Shown piece by piece: positions 23,578 to 31,352 of a DNA stretch of 64,000 bases (position 1 is the first letter of the stretch; every line of letters starts with the position of its first letter). The notes beneath the pieces were generated by a model. That model was not told where the DNA came from. It was given only the letters and a program-made list of their open reading frames with translations, and made no database searches. The stretch is from Pseudomonas sp. URMO17WK12:I11 (GTDB lineage: Bacteria; Pseudomonadota; Gammaproteobacteria; Pseudomonadales; Pseudomonadaceae): contig NZ_VEDF01000011.1 of the NCBI RefSeq assembly GCF_007677725.1, forward strand, positions 1 to 64,000, written 5' to 3'. The translations under genes and the position numbers were made by a program.

Positions 23578-24540
23578 ATGATGCCGCGTTTCGTTGCCCT
23601 GTTGCTCCTGTTGTGCACTGGCCTGGCCCAGGCCGCCGCTCCCACTGTCCTGCAACGCCCCATCGACTTGGACACCGGCCAGGGCGTGCTGCACGGCAGC
23701 CTGTTGTTGCCCCAGCAGGGCACACCGCCGCCGGTGGTGCTGATCATCGCAGGCTCGGGCCCGACCGACCGCGATGGCAACAACCCGGCCGGGGGCAAGG
23801 TCGACAACCTCAAGCGTCTGGCCCTGTTGCTGGCCAACGAACACATCGCCAGCGTGCGCTATGACAAGCGTGGGGTCGCCGCCAGCCAGCCGGCGACCCC
23901 GGACGAGCGCAACCTGAGCGTGCAGCGCTATGTCGACGACGTGGTCGCCTGGAGCCGCAAGCTCAAGGCCGATCCGCGCTTCGGCCAGCTGATCCTGGTG
24001 GGCCACAGCGAAGGCGCGCTGATCGCCAGCCTGGCCGCCGAGCGGGCCGGGGCCAGTGCGGTGATTACCCTGGCCGGCATGGGCCGGCCGCTGGCCGAGG
24101 TGTTGCGCGAGCAACTGGCCCAGCGTCTGCCACCGGCTCAGTTGGCCGCTGGCAGCGCCCTGCTCGAGCGCCTGCAGGCCGGGCAGACCAGCCTGGACGT
24201 GCCTGCTCCGCTGCGTCAGGTGTTTCGCCCCAGCGTGCAGCCCTACCTGATCACCTTGCTGCAGCAGGACCCGGCGCAGGCGTTCGGCCGCTTGCCGATG
24301 CCGGCGCTGATCGTCCAGGGGCGCAATGACGTGCAGGTCGATGTCGCCGACGCCGAACGCCTGAAAGCGGCCAAGCCCGATGCCGAGCTGGTGCTGATCG
24401 ACGGCATGAACCACATGCTGCGTATCAGCCCCAAGGACATGCACCTGCAGCGCGACAGTTACCTGAACCCAGAGCTGCCGCTGGCACGCGAACTCGGCGA
24501 GCGGGTGGTCAGCTTCATCCACCAGCTGCCATCGGCTTAG
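23578..24540 (+). CDS. exported alpha/beta hydrolase
   Basis: The 320-residue protein has a signal peptide (about 1-20, ending AQAA). Its hydrolase fold shows an oxyanion region GSGPTDRDGNNP near 58, nucleophile elbow GHSEGA near 142, acid QGRNDVQV near 249 and histidine DGMNHML near 280. The triad is thus complete. It belongs to the serine aminopeptidase/BAAT-like group often annotated as DUF3887/S9-like hydrolases. Substrate unknown. The start is the first of two adjacent ATG codons. Confidence 0.88.
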   Translation: MMPRFVALLLLLCTGLAQAAAPTVLQRPIDLDTGQGVLHGSLLLPQQGTPPPVVLIIAGSGPTDRDGNNPAGGKVDNLKRLALLLANEHIASVRYDKRGVAASQPATPDERNLSVQRYVDDVVAWSRKLKADPRFGQLILVGHSEGALIASLAAERAGASAVITLAGMGRPLAEVLREQLAQRLPPAQLAAGSALLERLQAGQTSLDVPAPLRQVFRPSVQPYLITLLQQDPAQAFGRLPMPALIVQGRNDVQVDVADAERLKAAKPDAELVLIDGMNHMLRISPKDMHLQRDSYLNPELPLARELGERVVSFIHQLPSA

Positions 24541-24682
24541 CCCTCAATCATCGGCGAACGCTGCCGATAACGCGGTATTGGTGCTGCATCCGGGCCGCTG
24601 CATGGCCCATTTGCGCGGTCGCCGGCAGTTGCTGCCCGTCGCGCGTCCGTTCAGCGCCGCCCGTCCATGAGGAAACGCCTAG

Positions 24683-25471
24683 ATGACCGATGCCACCGCT
24701 GCCGTCGAACCGGCCGAAGAGCCGCACGCCCCGGAACCTGCCGCCCTGCCCTGGGCCGACCTGGTGGTGGAGCACTTCCAGCTGCTGCGCCTGGCGCCGC
24801 TGACCACCGACCGCAACAGCGGCGGGCGGCCACTGCGCTTCGTCGAATTCGCCTATGCCGAGCGGCATGACAAGGCCCATAGCCTGCTGCGCATGGAAAT
24901 TCGCCTGCCAGGGCAAAAAGTACGCAAGGAGCAGAATCAGCTCGACGTACGCGTCGACCATGCCGAACGCCGGGTCACCCTTGGGGGCGACAGCGGGCTG
25001 CAACTGGAACCGCTGAACCGCGGGCTGGGCCGCTTCATGCTCGGCCAGGCGGTGCAGTGGCTGCAGCGGCGCTGGTCGAATTATCGAGTCGAAGGCACCG
25101 CCCTGGCCAACAAGGACGCGCTCAACGAGGACAGCCGCCTGCGCCGCGACCGATTCCTGACCGCCACCGGGCTTGAGGTGGAATACGCCGACCCGCAGCA
25201 CCTCAAGGGCCGCACGCTGGACACCACAGTCAGTCAACTCAAGGGCGGCTGGAACACCGAAAAGGTCCAGCAGGTCGGCATTCTCGAAGCGGCGGGCATG
25301 CTGCAACAGGCCGAACAGCTGCTGCAGGAAAAAGAAGGACAACTGCGCGAACGCGATGAGCGCGTGGCCAAATACCGCCGGGAAGACAGCGGGCTGCGCT
25401 TCACCATTACCTGCCTGGTGGCTTTTGCGGTGTTCCAGGCAGGCTTGCTGATCTGGATCGCCACGCGCTAA
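24683..25471 (+). CDS. tail-anchored coiled-coil protein, unknown function
   Basis: This 262-residue protein has an acidic, proline-rich N terminus, then a basic beta-rich domain (residues 35-170, with VVEHFQLLRLAPL and RRWSNYRVEGTALANKDAL). A charged coiled coil follows (about 195-235, LLQEKEGQLRERDERVAKY), and a single C-terminal membrane helix (240-260) ends the protein. That topology puts nearly all of it in the cytoplasm as a tail-anchored protein. I recognise no named family. It is followed by convergent prmB. Confidence 0.75.
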   Translation: MTDATAAVEPAEEPHAPEPAALPWADLVVEHFQLLRLAPLTTDRNSGGRPLRFVEFAYAERHDKAHSLLRMEIRLPGQKVRKEQNQLDVRVDHAERRVTLGGDSGLQLEPLNRGLGRFMLGQAVQWLQRRWSNYRVEGTALANKDALNEDSRLRRDRFLTATGLEVEYADPQHLKGRTLDTTVSQLKGGWNTEKVQQVGILEAAGMLQQAEQLLQEKEGQLRERDERVAKYRREDSGLRFTITCLVAFAVFQAGLLIWIATR

Positions 25472-25505
25472 GGCGGCTGGCGCCGCCTTGCGGGCCGGGT
25501 GGTCT

Positions 25506-26414
25506 TCAGATGCGCGCCTTGAACAACCCCTGATGGGCGCGGCACTGCTCGGCGGTGAGCATGAACACGCCGTGCCCGCCGCGCTCGAACTCAAGCCAGG
25601 CGAAGTCCACCTCCGGGTACAGCGCCTCGACGTGCACCTGGCTGTTGCCGACTTCGACAATCAGCAAACCTTTTTCGGTCAGGTGATCGGCCGCCTCGGC
25701 GAGCATGCGCCGCACCAGATCAAGGCCATCGTTGCCACACGCCAGGCCCATCGCCGGCTCGTGGTGATACTCAGCCGGCATGTCGCCGAAATCTTCGGCG
25801 TCGACGTAAGGCGGGTTGGACACGATCAGGTCGAAGCGCTGGCCCGGCAAGCCGGCAAAGCCGTCACCTTGCACGGTGAATACGCGCTCTTCCAAGCCGT
25901 GGCGCTCGATGTTCTGGTTAGCCACTTCAAGCGCGTCGAAAGACAGGTCGGCCAACACCACTTCGGCCTGCGGGAACACCTCGGCGGCGACGATGCCGAT
26001 GCAGCCTGAACCGGTGCACAGGTCTAGAATGCGCGCAGGCTCGCTGGCAAGCCACGGCTCGCAGCGTTTTTCCAGCAGCTCGCCGATCGGTGAACGGGGC
26101 ACCAGTACACGCTCATCGACGATGAACGACATGCCGCAGAACCAGGCTTCGCCCAACAGGTAGGCGGTGGGTACGCGGTCTTCGATGCGGCGCTTGAGCA
26201 GGTGTTGCAGGCGTACCCGCTCGTCGTCCTCGAGCTGGCAGTCCAGGTAGCTGTCGGCGATTTCCCACGGCAGGTGCACCGCACCGAGTACCAGCAGGCG
26301 CGCTTCGTCCCAGGCATTGTCGGCACCGTGGCCGAAGAACAGTTCGTGCTCGTGGAAGCGGCTGACCGCCCAGCGAATGTGGTCGCGCAGCGTGCGCAGA
26401 CGGGATGTGATCAC
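25506..26414 (-). CDS. prmB: ribosomal protein uL3 N5-glutamine methyltransferase PrmB
   Basis: The 302-residue SAM-dependent methyltransferase methylates a glutamine of ribosomal protein L3. It has an N-terminal helical domain, the SAM motif LDLCTGSGCIGI near 140, and the NPPY motif in LIVSNPPYVDAEDF near 205 that positions the target glutamine. Length and the PRSPIGELL segment separate it from PrmC, which is normally with prfA. It is divergent from the isochorismatase-like gene. Confidence 0.95.
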   Translation of the reverse strand: MITSRLRTLRDHIRWAVSRFHEHELFFGHGADNAWDEARLLVLGAVHLPWEIADSYLDCQLEDDERVRLQHLLKRRIEDRVPTAYLLGEAWFCGMSFIVDERVLVPRSPIGELLEKRCEPWLASEPARILDLCTGSGCIGIVAAEVFPQAEVVLADLSFDALEVANQNIERHGLEERVFTVQGDGFAGLPGQRFDLIVSNPPYVDAEDFGDMPAEYHHEPAMGLACGNDGLDLVRRMLAEAADHLTEKGLLIVEVGNSQVHVEALYPEVDFAWLEFERGGHGVFMLTAEQCRAHQGLFKARI

Positions 26415-26593
26415 GGGGTACTCCTATTCAGACCGTACAAAAGTCTAACAGCCCAACCCGCACAAATGTTCCTGCCGATGGCCCGATGGTTGGCCACAGG
26501 CCAGTAATCACGCCGCTTGCGTTGTCAACCATTCCCATTGGCGTCAAGGCAGAGGAGAATAGGTCCACAAAAGCCCTACCCAAGGAGCCCTTG

Positions 26594-27184
26594 ATGTCCG
26601 TTCCAACCACGATGTTCCGCCTCACTGGCCGCGATTACCCGCCGGCCAAGCTGAGCCAAGCCAGCCTGATCATCATCGATGCGCAGAAGGAGTACCTCAG
26701 TGGTCCCCTGCAACTGTCGGGCATGGACGAGGCCGTGGCCAACATCGCCCGGTTGCTCGACGCCGCCCGCCAGGCTGGCCGTCCGATCATCCATGTTCGC
26801 CACCTCGGCACCGTTGGCGGGCGTTTCGATCCGCAGGGCCCGGCCGGTGAGTTCATCCCTGGCCTGGAGCCGCAAGACGGCGAGATCGTCATCGAAAAGC
26901 GCATGCCCAACGCCTTCAAGAACACCAAGCTGCACGACACCCTGCAAGGCCTGGGGCACCTGGACCTGATCGTGTGCGGCTTCATGAGCCACTCGAGCGT
27001 CAGCACCACGGTGCGCCGGGCCAAGGACTACGGTTACCGTTGCACCCTGGTCGAGGACGCCTCGGCAACCCGTGACCTGGCGCTCAAGGACCAGGTGATT
27101 CCAGCCGCCCAGATCCACGCCTGCGAAATGGCCGTGATGGCCGACAACTTCGCCTGCGTCGCCCCCACCGCCAGCCTGATCTGA
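26594..27184 (+). CDS. isochorismatase-like hydrolase with Ser at the Cys position
   Basis: The 196-residue protein has the isochorismatase fold: an Asp in IIIDAQKEYLSGPL, a Lys in EKRMPNAFKNTKLHD, and the elbow CGFMSHSSVSTTVRRAKDYGY. In cysteine-hydrolase members the elbow reads xxMTxxCV, but here the nucleophile position is Ser. The neighbouring CGF cysteine is several residues away. True isochorismatases also lack this Cys, so activity is open. The ATG at 26594 has AAGGAG upstream and starts the fold. The frame continues further upstream without similarity. Confidence 0.85.
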   Translation: MSVPTTMFRLTGRDYPPAKLSQASLIIIDAQKEYLSGPLQLSGMDEAVANIARLLDAARQAGRPIIHVRHLGTVGGRFDPQGPAGEFIPGLEPQDGEIVIEKRMPNAFKNTKLHDTLQGLGHLDLIVCGFMSHSSVSTTVRRAKDYGYRCTLVEDASATRDLALKDQVIPAAQIHACEMAVMADNFACVAPTASLI

Positions 27185-27273
27185 GCCTTCGCGGCCCCGT
27201 GCCGCCCGGCCAGCGGGCGGAACCGCAAGGCCGGGTTCGAGTCCAATTGCGCAGGTCCACCGAGGAAACTGAA

Positions 27274-27594
27274 ATGAAGCTCAAAGGCAGTTTCGACGCC
27301 AAGCGTCTGCGCCAGCGCCAACCGGCCAATTGGGCTGCACGCATCGCCGCTGGCCTGGCGGCCCTCATCGCGACATTGGGCATCTTGCTGGTCATGGCTG
27401 GTTTCGCCGGGCTGCTGGGCAACTACGCAGCGCTGGCCGAACTGAACGCCAATCGCCCATTGGCGGCGATCGTTGCCGGCGCCGGGTTGCTGATGCTGTA
27501 CTTCGGCGTGCGCTTCTGGCGGCGCAGCCGCATCCGTCTGCGCCGCGGCCGTGAACTGAACCTGTCGCCGCACCTGATGAAAAAGCATGATTGA
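27274..27594 (+). CDS. small two-helix membrane protein, unknown
   Basis: This 106-residue protein has a basic N terminus (KRLRQRQPAN) and two membrane helices (about 24-48 and 62-82). A basic tail with WRRSRIRLRRGRELNLSPHLM follows. Both termini should be cytoplasmic. A CGAGGAAACTGAA ribosome site precedes the ATG. No family recognised. It lies between the hydrolase and smr genes on the same strand. Confidence 0.72.
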   Translation: MKLKGSFDAKRLRQRQPANWAARIAAGLAALIATLGILLVMAGFAGLLGNYAALAELNANRPLAAIVAGAGLLMLYFGVRFWRRSRIRLRRGRELNLSPHLMKKHD

Positions 27595-27679
27595 TGGTTT
27601 GCCGGGTTGCCTCGCAAAACGCCTGGTACTGACGACACCAGGCTGATCGCGTAAACTACGCCGCCCACGTGGAGGCACC

Positions 27680-28240
27680 ATGCAAGACGACGATTTTTCC
27701 CTGTTCAGTGCCGAAGTGCGCGGCGTCAAGCCGATCAAGCACGATCGCGCCGAGGTGGGCAAACCGAAAACCGACCGCAAGCAGTTGGCTGGCCTGCGCC
27801 AGGCCGCGACCGTGCGCAGCGATCAGGCGCTGGTGATCGACGGTCTGTCCGACCAGTTCGTGATCGACGTCGGTGCCGAAGACGAGCTGATGTGGCGCCG
27901 CGACGGCGTGCAGGAAACCCAGATCCGCAAGCTCAAGCTCGGCCAGATTGCCTTCGAGGGTAGCCTCGACCTGCATGGCATGAGTGTCGAGAAGGCACGC
28001 GAAACCTTGTGGGCCTTCATCGCTGAAGCCACCCAGCTGGAAGTACGTTGCGTGCGGGTCACCCACGGCAAGGCCGCGCGCCTGGACGGCAAGCGCCCGA
28101 TGATCAAGAGTCACGTCAACACCTGGCTGCGCCAGCATCCCCAGGTGCTGGGATTCACCTCGTGTCAGGCGCGCCACGGTGGCACTGGGGCTGTGTATGT
28201 CATGCTCAAGCGAACCATGATGGAAGGCCGCGACGAGTAA
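27680..28240 (+). CDS. Smr/MutS2-type endonuclease domain protein
   Basis: The 186-residue protein has a charged N-terminal half and a C-terminal Smr domain: LDLHGMSVEKARETL near 95, THGKAARLDGKRPMIKS near 130, and GGTGAVYVML near the end. The LDxHG and THGxG-like motifs are those of the single-strand/branched nucleic-acid nickase fold. Stand-alone Smr proteins (YdaL/SmrA/SmrB type) act on DNA, or on collided ribosomes as SmrB does. Which applies here is unclear. folE begins 70 bases downstream. Confidence 0.92.
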   Translation: MQDDDFSLFSAEVRGVKPIKHDRAEVGKPKTDRKQLAGLRQAATVRSDQALVIDGLSDQFVIDVGAEDELMWRRDGVQETQIRKLKLGQIAFEGSLDLHGMSVEKARETLWAFIAEATQLEVRCVRVTHGKAARLDGKRPMIKSHVNTWLRQHPQVLGFTSCQARHGGTGAVYVMLKRTMMEGRDE

Positions 28241-28310
28241 CGCCGTGCTTGCAGCGCCGCCCGCGCCGCCTTACCCTTCCTTTTTTGCGATTTTTCCCAC
28301 AGGTAGATAC

Positions 28311-28856
28311 ATGTCCCTGGAACAGAACTACACCGAGATCCTTAGCCAGATCGGCGAGGACGTCTCCCGTGAGGGCCTGCTCGACACGCCCAAGCGGGCT
28401 GCAAAGGCGATGAAGTACCTTTGCCGCGGTTATGAGCAGACGCTGGAAGAAGTCACCAACGGCGCGCTGTTCACTTCCGATAACAGCGAGATGGTGCTGG
28501 TCCGGGACATCGAGCTGTACTCGATGTGCGAACACCACATGCTGCCGTTCATTGGCAAGGCTCACGTGGCGTACCTGCCCAAGGGCAAGGTGCTCGGCCT
28601 GTCCAAGGTCGCGCGGATCGTCGACATGTACGCCCGCCGGTTGCAGATTCAGGAAAATCTCAGCCGACAGATCGCCGATGCCGTGCAGCAGGTGACCGGC
28701 GCTGCCGGCGTTGCCGTGGTGATCGAAGCCAAGCACATGTGCATGATGATGCGCGGTGTCGAGAAGCAGAACTCGACCATGCTCACCTCGGTGATGCTCG
28801 GTGAGTTCCGTGACAATGCCGCCACGCGCAGCGAGTTCCTCAGCCTGATCAAGTGA
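28311..28856 (+). CDS. folE: GTP cyclohydrolase I
   Basis: The 181-residue FolE makes 7,8-dihydroneopterin triphosphate for folate. Zinc and active-site residues are visible in SMCEHHMLPFIGKAHVAY and in EAKHMCMMMRGVEKQNSTM. Length is typical of the short Pseudomonas FolE. The ATG at 28311 is chosen because it begins the conserved MSLEQNY. The open frame upstream is not conserved. It runs 3' into the glutaredoxin-like gene 58 bases away. Confidence 0.97.
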   Translation: MSLEQNYTEILSQIGEDVSREGLLDTPKRAAKAMKYLCRGYEQTLEEVTNGALFTSDNSEMVLVRDIELYSMCEHHMLPFIGKAHVAYLPKGKVLGLSKVARIVDMYARRLQIQENLSRQIADAVQQVTGAAGVAVVIEAKHMCMMMRGVEKQNSTMLTSVMLGEFRDNAATRSEFLSLIK

Positions 28857-28914
28857 TCGGCGCCAGACCCGAGCCGGCCCCCAGGGGTCGGCTTGTGCAT
28901 TTCAGGAGTAGCCC

Positions 28915-29280
28915 ATGATCGTCAAAGCCCTGCGGGTCGGCCTCGGCCAGCTCATCGTGTTCGGCGACTGGATCAGCCGCCCAGCCAAGCGCAAGCGCGA
29001 TGCCGCCGCTCAAGCGCGAGTCGAGCAGGAGGCCAAGCGCCTTGCGCTCTACCAGTTCCACGCCTGCCCGTTCTGCGTGAAGACCCGCCGCACCCTGCAC
29101 CGCTTGAACGTGCCGGTGGCCTTGCGCGATGCCAAGCACGACCCCGTGCATCGCCAGGCCCTGCTCGAAGGCGGTGGCCGAGTGAAAGTGCCATGCCTGC
29201 GCATCGAAGAAAACGGCGAGGTCACCTGGATGTTTGAATCCAAGGCGATCATCGCCTACCTGGACCAGCGCTTCGCCTGA
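28915..29280 (+). CDS. glutaredoxin-like thiol protein
   Basis: The 121-residue protein has an N-terminal helix and a basic linker (residues 1-40), then a glutaredoxin/GST-N fold with LYQFHACPFCVKTRRTLHRLN. The CPFC motif offers two redox cysteines. RVKVPCLRIEENGEVTWMFES supplies the cis-Pro and glutathione-binding Glu-Ser. The hydrophobic N terminus (VGLGQLIVFGDWI) may associate with the membrane. It converges on the GST gene with 20 bases between stops. Confidence 0.9.
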   Translation: MIVKALRVGLGQLIVFGDWISRPAKRKRDAAAQARVEQEAKRLALYQFHACPFCVKTRRTLHRLNVPVALRDAKHDPVHRQALLEGGGRVKVPCLRIEENGEVTWMFESKAIIAYLDQRFA

Positions 29281-29300
29281 GCCAATCGCGGTTCAGCGGT

Positions 29301-29903
29301 TCACTCGACCATGGGCACATGCCGAGGATGGCTGGCCACACGCGCCAGCCAGGCGCGTACGGCCGGGTAATCGCTCAGGTCGAAACCGCCCTGATGGGCG
29401 ACATGGGTATAGGCATACAGCGCAACGTCGGCGATCGAGTACTGCTCGCCCACCAGGTAAGGCGTCATCTGCAGTTGGCGCTCCATCACCTTGAGTGCCT
29501 TGTAACCGCCTTTGTGCAATTTGCGGTATTCCTCAACGCGCGCATCGGGCAGGCCCAGGTAGAACTGGATGAACCGCGCCACGGCGATATACGGCTCGTG
29601 GCTGTACTGCTCGAAGAACTGCCACTGCAGCACCTGGGTACGCAGCCGCGCCTCGGTGGGCAGAAATTCGCTTCCGTCCGCCAGGTAGTTGAGGATGGCG
29701 TTCGATTCCCATAGGCAAGTCCCGTCCTCGAGCTTGAGCACCGGCACCTTGCCGTTGGGGTTCATGGCCAGAAATTCCGCGGTTTCGGTTTCGCCCTTGA
29801 GAATATCCACCGCGTGCCACTCATACGGGCGGTCGAGCAGGCTGAGCATCAGCTTGACCTTGTAGCAGTTGCCCGATTGGTAGTCGCCATACACCTTGAA
29901 CAT
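29301..29903 (-). CDS. glutathione S-transferase
   Basis: The 200-residue enzyme has an N-terminal thioredoxin-fold domain (MFKVYGDYQSGNCYKVKLML, cis-Pro in GKVPVLKLEDG, glutathione-binding LWESNAILNYLA) and a C-terminal helical domain with YSIADVALYAYTHVA, the N-capping box. The start at 29903 matches the conserved MFKVYGD. The longer open frame to 30038 is not used. Substrate class cannot be told. Divergent from the benE-like gene. Confidence 0.93.
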   Translation of the reverse strand: MFKVYGDYQSGNCYKVKLMLSLLDRPYEWHAVDILKGETETAEFLAMNPNGKVPVLKLEDGTCLWESNAILNYLADGSEFLPTEARLRTQVLQWQFFEQYSHEPYIAVARFIQFYLGLPDARVEEYRKLHKGGYKALKVMERQLQMTPYLVGEQYSIADVALYAYTHVAHQGGFDLSDYPAVRAWLARVASHPRHVPMVE

Positions 29904-30050
29904 CGCCCTTCCCCTTTCCACGCAATTGCGCACATTCGCCCAATAGTTGGCGACTGTACGGCTAAAAGCAATGCCTGCTGTATGGCAATGATCGAGCGCG
30001 TGCGCGCTAGGCTGAAAAAAATGCTTACATCTGGACAAGGACCTGCGCCC

Positions 30051-31241
30051 ATGAACGACGCCACCTCCGCGCCTTTGCGGCCCCTGGCAGACACTTCGGC
30101 TTCTGCATTGGTGGCAGGCTTCATCGCCATGCTGACCGGCTACACCAGCTCGTTGGTACTGATGTTTCAGGCCGGCCAGGCGGCCGGCTTGAGCAGCGGG
30201 CAGATCTCGTCGTGGATCTGGGCGCTGTCGATGGGCATGGCGGTATGCAGCATCGGCTTGTCATTGCGCTACCGCACGCCGATCACCGTGGCCTGGTCCA
30301 CACCGGGCGCCGCACTGTTGATCACCAGCCTGGGTGGGGTGAGTTATGGCGAGGCCATCGGGGCATACATCACCTGCGCGCTGCTGGTGGTGGTCTGCGG
30401 CCTGACCGGCAGCTTCGAGCGGCTGGTCAAGCGCATTCCGGCATCGCTGGCATCGGCCCTGCTGGCCGGTATCTTGTTCAAGATCGGCAGCGAGATCTTC
30501 GTCGCGGCCCAGCACCGCACCGTGCTGGTGTTGGGCATGTTCTTCACTTACCTGCTGATCAAGCGCGTGTCGCCGCGCTACTGCGTGCTGGCTGCGCTGG
30601 TGGTGGGTAGCGGTCTATCGGGGGCACTGGGATTGCTGGACTTCAGTGATTTTCGACTGGAGGTAGCGACGCCGGTGTGGACCAGCCCGAGCTTCTCGCT
30701 GGCAGCGACCATCAGCATTGGCATCCCGCTGTTCGTGGTCGCCATGACCTCGCAGAACATGCCGGGCGTGGCGGTGTTGCGGGCCGACGGTTACCAGGCG
30801 CCGGCATCGCCGCTGATCACCACCACGGGCCTGGCCTCACTGCTGTTGGCGCCGTTCGGTGCGCACGGGGTCAACCTGGCCGCGATCAGTGCGGCGATCT
30901 GCACTGGCCCGCACGCCCACGAAGACAAGCGCAAGCGTTATACGGCAGCGGTATGGTGCGGCGTGTTCTACGGCATCGCCGGCACCTTCGGCGCCACCTT
31001 GGCGGCGTTGTTTGCCGCGTTGCCCACGGAGTTGGTGCTGTCGATTGCGGCACTGGCGCTGTTCGGTTCGATCATGAACGGGCTGACCGTGGCCATGAGC
31101 GAGGCCAAGGAGCGGGAGGCGGCGTTGATCACGTTCATGGTGACGGCCTCCGGGCTGACCCTGTTCTCGATCGGCTCGGCGTTCTGGGGGATCGTCGCAG
31201 GGGTGGTGACGTTGCTGATCCTCAATCCGCGCAGGGCATGA
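30051..31241 (+). CDS. BenE-family benzoate/H+ symporter
   Basis: The 396-residue, 12-helix inner-membrane protein has BenE signatures: FIAMLTGYTSSLVLMFQAGQAAGLS at the start, AWSTPGAALL, and SQNMPGVAVLRADGY in the middle. No benABCD or cat genes are adjacent, so the real substrate may be a different aromatic acid or another solute. The ATG at 30051 is favoured by family alignment and by the intergenic distance to the divergent GST gene. Confidence 0.9.
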   Translation: MNDATSAPLRPLADTSASALVAGFIAMLTGYTSSLVLMFQAGQAAGLSSGQISSWIWALSMGMAVCSIGLSLRYRTPITVAWSTPGAALLITSLGGVSYGEAIGAYITCALLVVVCGLTGSFERLVKRIPASLASALLAGILFKIGSEIFVAAQHRTVLVLGMFFTYLLIKRVSPRYCVLAALVVGSGLSGALGLLDFSDFRLEVATPVWTSPSFSLAATISIGIPLFVVAMTSQNMPGVAVLRADGYQAPASPLITTTGLASLLLAPFGAHGVNLAAISAAICTGPHAHEDKRKRYTAAVWCGVFYGIAGTFGATLAALFAALPTELVLSIAALALFGSIMNGLTVAMSEAKEREAALITFMVTASGLTLFSIGSAFWGIVAGVVTLLILNPRRA

Positions 31242-31352
31242 AGCCTTGATGGGCATATTGCGGGTAAAAAATACGCGCTCACGCTCGAAACAAAGGCCCT
31301 TTGCGCCTGCAACGTCGTCCTGGGCATAAGCTATTCAGCAAGGCAGAAACCC

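Noticed and set aside
30051..31241. Benzoate degradation cluster
   Set aside because: Only the BenE-type transporter is present. No benABCD or cat genes are adjacent.
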